A stretch of 50,753 bases of DNA from RFPI01 sp964470195. GTDB lineage: Bacteria > Pseudomonadota > Gammaproteobacteria > Burkholderiales > Methylophilaceae. The translations under genes and the position numbers were made by a program. The stretch is from positions 1 through 50,753 of the forward strand of contig CAYYBG010000013.1 of NCBI GenBank assembly GCA_964470195.1. The letters are read 5' to 3'. The notes under the pieces were generated by a model that ran no database searches, was not told the origin of the DNA, and saw nothing but the letters and a program-made list of their open reading frames with translations. This document shows positions 44,296 through 50,753 of this stretch, one piece after another. The number at the start of each line of letters is the position of its first letter. The stretch's first letter is position 1.

Positions 44296-45042
44296 ATGAT
44301 TTGGCATTTGGCGAGAAAAGAAATCAAGAGTTTATTTGCTTCCCCCATGGGCTGGGTAATCTTGGCCTTGTTGCAGTTCTGGTTGGGATTAAAGTTTTAC
44401 AGCGGAATCAATAACTACTTTCAGGTGATGTCGGGCATTATTCGTCCAGCAGAGCGCATGGGGGTGACCTCGTTTATTGGACAAAGTGTGTTCGGTGATG
44501 CTTCTTTCTTTATGTTGGTAGCGGTGCCTTTACTATCCATGCGATTGATAAGTGAGGAGCGCAAAAGCAACACATTACCTTTCTTAATGACGGCGCCAAT
44601 GTCACTCACCCAAATCGTGATTGGTAAGTTCTTGGGATTGGTGGCATTTTTATCGATTCTAATCCTGTTTGTTTTAGTAATGCTGTTGACGCTAGGCTTG
44701 TGGGCCGATATTGATTATGGCTATTTGTTCTCCAACACGCTGGGCTTGTGGTTGTTGGTGGCCAGCTTTTGTTCGTTGGGCTTGTACTTTTCAAGCCTGA
44801 CTGCACAACCGGTAGTCGCAGCGATTATTACTTTTATTGCGCTATTTGCCTTGATGATTTTTGATCGATTCTTTACTGGCAACGAGGGCAGTATCATGAA
44901 CTATTTATCCATGATGCAGCATTTTCAGCCATTTGCGCGCGGTTTGATTGATAGCGCCGATATTGCTTACTTTTTATTATTTATCGTTACTTTTTTAACA
45001 TTAACCATACGCCGCCTAGATGCGGATCGTCTGCGCGGATAG
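44296..45042 (+). CDS. ABC-2 type permease (GldF-like)
   Basis: 248 residues with six predicted membrane segments. The N terminus IWHLARKEIKSLFASPMGWV and the segment LSMRLISEERKSNTLPFLMTAPM are typical ABC-2/GldF signatures. It forms the channel with the preceding ATPase. It begins 20 bases after it and ends 13 bases before the GldG-like gene, whose ribosome site (AGGTGG) overlaps the end of this gene. Confidence 0.88.
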   Translation: MIWHLARKEIKSLFASPMGWVILALLQFWLGLKFYSGINNYFQVMSGIIRPAERMGVTSFIGQSVFGDASFFMLVAVPLLSMRLISEERKSNTLPFLMTAPMSLTQIVIGKFLGLVAFLSILILFVLVMLLTLGLWADIDYGYLFSNTLGLWLLVASFCSLGLYFSSLTAQPVVAAIITFIALFALMIFDRFFTGNEGSIMNYLSMMQHFQPFARGLIDSADIAYFLLFIVTFLTLTIRRLDADRLRG

Positions 45043-45055
45043 AGGTGGTTGTACC

Positions 45056-46462
45056 ATGAAGACACAACTTAAATTACGTTTACAGTTGCTGATGCAAAAT
45101 AGCTTTTTTGTGATTTTGTTTGTTATTTTAATTGGCTTAGTTGGTTGGCTCACACATCAGTACCATATCGCCACCGATGTCACACAAAGCTCTCGTAATA
45201 TTCTCAGTGATGGCAGCGTCAATATACTGAAACAGATGAAATCGCCCATCAATATTACCGTTTTTGCCTCTGCTGATAATGCTGCGCATGGCGAAACCTA
45301 TCGAAAAGGGGTTAAAGATTTTATCTATCGTTATCAACGCACCAAGCCCGATATCAAGGTGGAATTTGTCAGTCCAGCCGAAGAGCCAAAACGCACGCAA
45401 GAGGCAGGCGTGGTGGCAGAAGGAGAGTTGATTGTCGAGTATGAAAAACGTGCTGAGCATTTGTTGCCGCCCTATGCAGAACAAGAGATGACCAATTTGC
45501 TGGTGCGCTTATCTCGCACCCGTCAACAATCCATTATGTATCTTGACGGTCATGGCGAGCGCAATTTGATTGGCAAGAAAGATCATGATATTGGTGAGTT
45601 TGGCAAGCAACTCGAGGACAAAGGTTTCAAATTCGCCAACCCTGATTTGGTTAACGGAAAAAACATTCCAGAGCAGAGCTCGATGTTGGTGATAGCCGGC
45701 CCACAAAAGGATCTGACTGAAATTGAAGTAAATAAAATCAAAGCATGGTTAGATAGTGGCGGTAATTTATTGTGGTTGTTAGATGACGATAACCTGCGGG
45801 GTATGAAAGACATTGCTGAATATATAGGCCTGCGAGTATCCAGCGGTGTGGTCGTAGATCCGTCCTCTGCAAAAGAAGGGGTCAGTGCTAAACATGTATT
45901 TAGTTACCAATATGGCGAGCATCCGATTACCAAAAATTTCATGTTACGCACCTTGTTCCAAGAGGCACATCAGGTAAGTGCACAAGGCAATTCTGATAAC
46001 GGTTGGAAAGTGGCCAATTTGATTGATGTCGCGGCAGCAGGTTGGTTAGAAAATGATGCTAAAGAGTTGGCTGGAGATGCCAATAAAGTCAGCTATCAAG
46101 CCAAATCAGATATCTCTGGACCAATTAATATCGCCGTTGCACTCGAGCGCCAATACGGCAAGAAAGGTCAGCGAGTAGTGGTAGTGGGTAATGCTAACTT
46201 CCTCTCCAACACCTTTGTAGCCACGCAAGGCAACTTAGACCTAGGTGTCAATATTGTGAATTGGTTGGCGGGTGATGATTCATTGATTACGATTCAACCC
46301 AAACCATTGAAAGACGCCAATGTAAATATCCAACCCGGCATACTCACTTGGTTAATTTTCTTGCCAATTTTTGGCAAACCTTTGGGCTTGTTTATGGTCA
46401 TCATCCCATTGGCACTGTTGGTGTCTGGTGTGTTGTTATGGCTGAAACGTCGTAAAGCCTAA
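45056..46462 (+). CDS. GldG-like ABC auxiliary protein
   Basis: 468 residues from the ATG at 45056, chosen over the longer open frame because AGGTGG lies just upstream. One N-terminal membrane segment (about 14-34), a large periplasmic domain of the ABC_transp_aux type (YLDGHGERN, WLDSGGNLLWLLDD, RVVVVGNANFLSN) and one C-terminal segment before KRRKA. In Bacteroidetes, GldG partners GldA and GldF in gliding; here no other gliding gene is present, so a general envelope function is likelier. Confidence 0.87.
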   Translation: MKTQLKLRLQLLMQNSFFVILFVILIGLVGWLTHQYHIATDVTQSSRNILSDGSVNILKQMKSPINITVFASADNAAHGETYRKGVKDFIYRYQRTKPDIKVEFVSPAEEPKRTQEAGVVAEGELIVEYEKRAEHLLPPYAEQEMTNLLVRLSRTRQQSIMYLDGHGERNLIGKKDHDIGEFGKQLEDKGFKFANPDLVNGKNIPEQSSMLVIAGPQKDLTEIEVNKIKAWLDSGGNLLWLLDDDNLRGMKDIAEYIGLRVSSGVVVDPSSAKEGVSAKHVFSYQYGEHPITKNFMLRTLFQEAHQVSAQGNSDNGWKVANLIDVAAAGWLENDAKELAGDANKVSYQAKSDISGPINIAVALERQYGKKGQRVVVVGNANFLSNTFVATQGNLDLGVNIVNWLAGDDSLITIQPKPLKDANVNIQPGILTWLIFLPIFGKPLGLFMVIIPLALLVSGVLLWLKRRKA

Positions 46463-46495
46463 TCGTTGTCATAAGCTCATGGAGTCTGAAACTAA

Positions 46496-47398
46496 ATGAA
46501 GTCGCGTTGGATAGTCAATCTTGTGTTGTTGTTGGTGGTGCTTGTCGTTGGCGCGGTGGTATATTTCAGCCCCAAGCAGACACAGCAAGCGCCACAAGAC
46601 TATGAAGTATCCTCGCTTAAGCTATCCGATATGAATAGTATTAGTATTGAGTTTCCTGCGCAGGCCTCAGTCAAATTCGACAAGCGTGACGGCTTTTGGT
46701 ATCTGAAACAACCCTATGTTGCTCGCGCAGACCAGCAGTTGGTAGGCAGATTGATGTCGATTGTGGCAGCACGCAGTAAGCAAAAATTCGCTGTCGATGA
46801 TTTAAGCAAGTTCGGTTTAGATCAGCCCAAACTGATTTTGCGATTGAATGACGCGGTGTTCACTTTCGGCACCTACAATACGGTCAGCCAAGAGCAGTAT
46901 GTTGCGTATAACGGATCAGTTTTTATGCTGCCCACCATTTATGCTGAGAATGCTCAAATCCAAGTCACTGAGTTTTTGGATAAAAATCTTTTCCGTCCAA
47001 AAGAGAAAATTGCTGGATTTGATTTTGGTCATTTAGAACAATGGCAAGGCACAAAACTGAATGTAGACTTGCTGGAAGGTGCATGGAAAGTTTCACTGCC
47101 AAAAGCTCAACCCAACCAGGCACAGATGCAGGAATGGTTTGATAGTTTTTGGCGCAATATCGCTGCACCCCGAGTTGAGCCAGACAAAATTGATAAACGT
47201 ATGAACCACCCCTATTTTGATGTCAAGCTTCAAGATGGCAGCAAGGTCAGATTCTTTAAAGTACAAGAGGCTCCTGAGCTACTTATCTATCGGGAAGATG
47301 AGGGCATGTTATTCCATTTGCCTTCTGATCTTGGCTTTACCTTATTAAATCCCCCAGTCAACTTGCCTGACGAAAAAGCGTCCACAGACGCAAAATAA
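46496..47398 (+). CDS. DUF4340-type membrane-anchored protein of the ABC operon
   Basis: 300 residues: an N-terminal anchor (about 5-24, IVNLVLLLVVLVVGAVVYF) and a periplasmic region with ISIEFPAQASVKFDKRDGFW and LSKFGLDQPKLILRLND, which match DUF4340. Proteins of this family regularly follow GldG-like subunits, so it is probably the fourth component. Function unknown. It is 33 bases after the GldG-like gene and 28 before mutM. Confidence 0.8.
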   Translation: MKSRWIVNLVLLLVVLVVGAVVYFSPKQTQQAPQDYEVSSLKLSDMNSISIEFPAQASVKFDKRDGFWYLKQPYVARADQQLVGRLMSIVAARSKQKFAVDDLSKFGLDQPKLILRLNDAVFTFGTYNTVSQEQYVAYNGSVFMLPTIYAENAQIQVTEFLDKNLFRPKEKIAGFDFGHLEQWQGTKLNVDLLEGAWKVSLPKAQPNQAQMQEWFDSFWRNIAAPRVEPDKIDKRMNHPYFDVKLQDGSKVRFFKVQEAPELLIYREDEGMLFHLPSDLGFTLLNPPVNLPDEKASTDAK

Positions 47399-47426
47399 TC
47401 TTGTACTGATCTCAGGAATCTAGACC

Positions 47427-48281
47427 TTGCCCGAATTGCCTGAAGTTGAGATAAGCAAGCGAGGGCTAGAGCCACTATTGGGCGCTAGCGTAGAACAAGT
47501 AAATATTTATTTTCCTACCCTACGCTGGCCAATTCCCACCGAGTTACGTCAGCTTTTGCCGCAAGCCAAACTCACAAAACTAAGCCGCCGCGCCAAATAT
47601 ATTTTGCTGCAATTTGATCAAGACCAAGCGCTACTTGGCACCATGTTGCTACATTTGGGTATGTCAGGTCGCTTGTGCTTATTACCTGCACAAGAGCCAC
47701 GCGCTAAACATGATCATATCGAATGGATATTTAGCGATGGAAGAGTGTTGCGTTTGCGCGACCCGCGCCGATTTGGTGCAGTGTTATGGATAGCCGCGAA
47801 TAATCAGCAAAGCCTTGCGCAAGCATTACTTCAGCATCCATTATTAGCCAAGTTAGGCCCTGAACCCCTGCAGTCAGAATTCACTGCTGATTATTTGTAC
47901 CGCGTCAGCCGTGGCAAATCAATGCCAGTTAAATCGTTTATTATGGATAGCCATATTGTGGTCGGGGTGGGCAATATATACGCCAGTGAAAGCTTGTTTC
48001 GAGCAGCTATTCATCCGCAAAAAGCCGCAGGTAAACTAAGTAAAGCACAATGCCTTAGATGGGTGGAACAGATACAAGCCACATTAAGCGAAGCGATACA
48101 AGCGGGTGGTAGTAGCTTGCGGGACTTTTATGGAGCCGATGGCAATCCTGGTTATTTTCAACAGCATTATTTCGTCTATGGTCGCACTGGTTTGCCGTGC
48201 GAGCGATGCCAAAACAACATAAAACAGATTAAGCAGGGGCAACGCTCTACATTCTTTTGTCCAAATTGTCAGCGTCAATAA
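47427..48281 (+). CDS. mutM: Formamidopyrimidine-DNA glycosylase
   Basis: 284 residues. It excises 8-oxoguanine and formamidopyrimidines from DNA. The start must be TTG at 47427 (AGGA 9 bases upstream), because the mature enzyme needs Pro2 and Glu3 of PELPEVE as catalytic residues. Lys57 (SRRAKY) is conserved, the DNA-binding GVGNIYASE is present, and a C-terminal zinc finger has Cys258, 261, 278 and 281. Slightly longer than the usual 270. It may share the ABC operon transcript; that seems a positional matter, not functional. Confidence 0.96.
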   Translation: MPELPEVEISKRGLEPLLGASVEQVNIYFPTLRWPIPTELRQLLPQAKLTKLSRRAKYILLQFDQDQALLGTMLLHLGMSGRLCLLPAQEPRAKHDHIEWIFSDGRVLRLRDPRRFGAVLWIAANNQQSLAQALLQHPLLAKLGPEPLQSEFTADYLYRVSRGKSMPVKSFIMDSHIVVGVGNIYASESLFRAAIHPQKAAGKLSKAQCLRWVEQIQATLSEAIQAGGSSLRDFYGADGNPGYFQQHYFVYGRTGLPCERCQNNIKQIKQGQRSTFFCPNCQRQ

Positions 48282-48305
48282 TCAGGCGGTCAGACCAGCG
48301 CAGCA

Positions 48306-49835
48306 TCAGCGATGCGACTGAGAAGCGTGTTCGTGGAGATGGCCACGTAAATGACCAGGCTGATCGTCACGTATCCACTGAGGTAACATGCTACCGAATA
48401 ACATCCCCAAAGCACTGACAATCAAGCCAGCCAATTGGGCAGGGACAAGCGGATCTTGGGCAAAAATCAAAACACTGAGCCAAGTCAACAAACCACCATA
48501 GATGGCAAACAACGCGCCTTGGTTGGTGGCTCGGCGCCAAAATAATCCGCAAACCAAAGGAATGAAGGCCATGACCAAGGTGACTTGATAGGCATTTTCT
48601 ACCATTTTGAAGATACTGGCCTTTGAGTTCACTGCGTAAAGTGTGACTAACACAGTAAACACAAGCGTCACCAAACGCATGGTCAGCAAAAGTTGCTTAT
48701 CGCTCATGCCATGCTCGCCACGACGACGAATCAACATCGGTTTTAAAATGTTTTCAGTGAAAGTGACGGAGGGGGCTAATAATGTTGCAGACGCACAACT
48801 CATAATAGCGGCTAATAAGGCACCAAAGAACATCACCTGAGCCATGAGTGGCGCATGTTGAAGAATCAAAGAGGGTAGGATCATCTGTGGGTCGCTATTG
48901 ATATGATTAGATACTAATTGCGGGTCAATCAGGGTGGCAGAATAGGCCAAGAACATCGGCACAAAAGCAAACAAGAAATAAAGCGTCCCACCAATCACAG
49001 ACCCCCAAACCGCGATTTTAATGGTCTTCGAAGACTGCACGCGCTGGAAAACATCTTGTTGCGGTGTCGAACCCAACATCATGGTAATCCATGCGGCAAA
49101 AAAGCCAATCACCGCTTTTAAATCAGCTTCAGGCCAGAAGTCAAATTTGCCGGCATGGCGTGCGTGTTCAATCACGCTCCCTACACCACCTAATTGATCA
49201 CTCATCAGAAAACTGATGAATAACATACCCACCATGATGACGATCATTTGTATAAAATCTGTAATCGCAACCGCCCACATGCCACCATGCACGACGTACA
49301 CCAGTATCGTCATAGACCCCATCCACATGCCTGTGGTTTTACTAATCATCCCGTCCGTCAGTACATTAAACACTAAGCCCAAGGCAGAAATCTGGGCGCC
49401 AACCCAACCTAAGTAAGAGATCACAATGGCAATAGCGGTGAGTGCTTCGGCTTTAGTGCCAAAACGACGGCGATAAAAGTCGCCAATGGTAAGTAAATTC
49501 ATGCGATACAAAGGCGCCGCAAATACTAAACCAACCAAAATGAGACAGAGTGCCGAGCCAAAAGGATCGGCTACCACGCCATGCAATCCCTCTTTGAGAA
49601 ACACGGCAGGAATACCCAATACGGTTTCAGAGCCAAACCAAGTTGCAAATACAGTGGCAATCACAATAGGTAAAGGCAAATGACGCCCAGCAATAGCAAA
49701 GTCTTTAGCGCTATGAACGCGCGAGCTGGCATACAAACCAATGCCAATCGACAGAATCCAATAAGCAATCACAAACCAGAGTAACAAGCGGCTCTCCAAT
49801 GGCAGGATATCAAGGTTGAAATGATGTAAGGGCAA
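48306..49835 (-). CDS. Sodium:solute symporter family transporter
   Basis: 509 residues with about 13 membrane segments. The signature of the SSS family appears as DFAIAGRHLPLPIVIATVFA and TWFGSETVLG near the start, and MLGSTPQQDVFQRVQSSKT in the middle. A histidine-rich C-terminal tail (HLRGHLHEHASQSHR) may be cytoplasmic or metal-binding. The substrate cannot be named; panF, putP and acetate carriers belong to the same family. It converges with mutM with 24 bases between. Confidence 0.85.
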   Translation of the reverse strand: MPLHHFNLDILPLESRLLLWFVIAYWILSIGIGLYASSRVHSAKDFAIAGRHLPLPIVIATVFATWFGSETVLGIPAVFLKEGLHGVVADPFGSALCLILVGLVFAAPLYRMNLLTIGDFYRRRFGTKAEALTAIAIVISYLGWVGAQISALGLVFNVLTDGMISKTTGMWMGSMTILVYVVHGGMWAVAITDFIQMIVIMVGMLFISFLMSDQLGGVGSVIEHARHAGKFDFWPEADLKAVIGFFAAWITMMLGSTPQQDVFQRVQSSKTIKIAVWGSVIGGTLYFLFAFVPMFLAYSATLIDPQLVSNHINSDPQMILPSLILQHAPLMAQVMFFGALLAAIMSCASATLLAPSVTFTENILKPMLIRRRGEHGMSDKQLLLTMRLVTLVFTVLVTLYAVNSKASIFKMVENAYQVTLVMAFIPLVCGLFWRRATNQGALFAIYGGLLTWLSVLIFAQDPLVPAQLAGLIVSALGMLFGSMLPQWIRDDQPGHLRGHLHEHASQSHR

Positions 49836-49962
49836 GCGCCGCTAACGGGGCACAATTTTAACAAAAAACTGCCTAGCCTTGGGTGAGCAAAATCAACCAC
49901 CTGCATTCAAAAGCCATCAATCTCAAAGGGGAGTGTCAGTCGATGCTAAGGGAAAATCTCAG

Positions 49963-50753
49963 TTAAATGATCACCACACTCGTTTGGATAAGCAGTTGCG
50001 CGGACGCAGTATTGTGATTCCACACATCATAGTTGACGTTGCCATCGCTTACGCTACCAGTCGCTTTCGTCCAAGCACTTGTATCGATATCCACTCTGTC
50101 AGAAGCGCCACCCGTGATAGCGAGTTGATGTTTTGCTACTAATGCACTCAACGCTGTGCCCGTGACATTGCTCCAACCACTGCCGGTATTAAACAAATTC
50201 AAGCCTGTCATATCCAGCACATCAGCCAAGCCCAAAGTGAGGGTATTGGCACTGGTATCTGTGGATAAATCAATACGCTCGATGCTGCTAATCCGACTGC
50301 CAATTTCTGGATTGCTGGCGGCGATTTGACTGATATTGCTCAAATTCAAGTGAGCGCCACCTGCCACGCGCAAGGTGTCGATACCGCTGCCACCGTCAAC
50401 CCGTGCTAACTGTGAAAAACTCACGCCTGCTACATCCATCACCGTCACAACGCCTTGGCTCAAGGCGGCAATATTGTCGGCATTCAGCACCAACACATCG
50501 TTACCTATGCCACCATACAACACATCAGCACCGCCACCACCCGTCAACATATCGTTGCCCGCTGCGCCCAATATAATCTCGCTGGCCGTGGTGCCTGTAT
50601 AGCTGTCAGCACCAGTTGTAGGGGTGTTGTTTGAGGTGAGATAAGCGTTGCCAGGATTATTCACGATATCTGCTAAATTCACGTCATTGCTATCGGTCTT
50701 GAACTGAGTTAATTTTTTGTACCAGGTGTTGAGAGAGGATAGACTCATCAATT
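49963..50753 (-). CDS. RTX-type secreted or surface protein, C-terminal part (runs off the window)
   Basis: At least 262 residues; the frame is open to the window edge, so the true start may lie outside. An ATG at 50746-50748 could be a start, but this looks like the end of a larger chain. Calcium-binding nonapeptide repeats are at about 62-87 (GAAGNDML, GGGGADVL, GGIGNDVL). The rest (LADVLDMTGLNLFN; NVNYDVWNHNTASAQLLI) resembles the C termini of large adhesins exported by type I secretion. No secretion genes are in the window. Confidence 0.7.
   Translation of the reverse strand, partial: LMSLSSLNTWYKKLTQFKTDSNDVNLADIVNNPGNAYLTSNNTPTTGADSYTGTTASEIILGAAGNDMLTGGGGADVLYGGIGNDVLVLNADNIAALSQGVVTVMDVAGVSFSQLARVDGGSGIDTLRVAGGAHLNLSNISQIAASNPEIGSRISSIERIDLSTDTSANTLTLGLADVLDMTGLNLFNTGSGWSNVTGTALSALVAKHQLAITGGASDRVDIDTSAWTKATGSVSDGNVNYDVWNHNTASAQLLIQTSVVII

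Noticed and set aside
50375..50602. Pro/Ser/Thr-rich open frame on the plus strand in the RTX region
   Set aside because: It is the complement of the calcium-binding repeats and reflects their GC-rich codons.

Overview
The window looks like a stretch of core chromosome from a moderately AT-rich betaproteobacterium. The evidence is gene order: lolB-ispE-tRNA(Gln)-prs-rplY-pth-ychF, leuS-lptE-holA-proA-nadD, grxC-secB-gpsA-trmL and ppiB-lpxH, plus the very large FAD/Fe-S oxidoreductase with an N-terminal DUF3683 region that I associate with betaproteobacteria. A Methylophilaceae- or Nitrosomonadales-like host is my best guess from gene content and base composition; it was not tested by any search. 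I count 48 protein genes and one tRNA. I see no insertion sequence, prophage or CRISPR array.

Layout. 1-5.1 kb: hemJ (heme synthesis) with a TlpA-like thioredoxin on the minus strand, then the 1271-residue oxidoreductase behind an extended -10 promoter and a perfect palindrome. 5.1-7.2 kb: phoB-phoR, with a clear Pho box in front of phoB. 7.2-11 kb: ribH-nusB, converging with ppiB-lpxH, then cysS. 11-17.4 kb: a metal-type RND efflux operon (small membrane protein, CzcC-, CzcB- and CzcA-like proteins) that ends in a divergent PII-like protein; this is the most accessory-looking block. 17.5-24.6 kb: pyrD, an EnvC-like protein with gpmI, grxC, secB, gpsA, trmL and a ComF-like protein. 24.7-29.7 kb: a tightly overlapped biotin operon bioB-F-H-C-D led by an unknown membrane protein; bioA is not here. 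29.7-43 kb: a long minus-strand series covering nadD, proA, holA, lptE, leuS, ychF, pth, rplY, prs, tRNA-Gln, ispE, lolB and a TPR lipoprotein. 43.3-48.3 kb: a four-gene ABC-2/GldG-like transporter operon followed by mutM. 48.3-50.7 kb: a sodium:solute symporter and the C-terminal part of an RTX-type secreted protein that runs off the window edge.

The points most worth following are: the PII-like protein that has lost Tyr51 and part of its nucleotide-binding loop, at the end of the efflux operon; an RND pump whose TM4 proton motif mixes CzcA and CusA features; a LolB without a lipidation cysteine; terminator-like hairpins placed directly before the ribosome sites of rplY and pth; an orphan strong terminator in the 43.0-43.3 kb gap that may mark a small RNA or an attenuator; and two palindromes sitting on promoters (DUF3683 enzyme and grxC). 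I did not find a clearly new multi-gene system; the efflux-plus-PII operon and the GldAFG-like operon are the best candidates for unexplored function.
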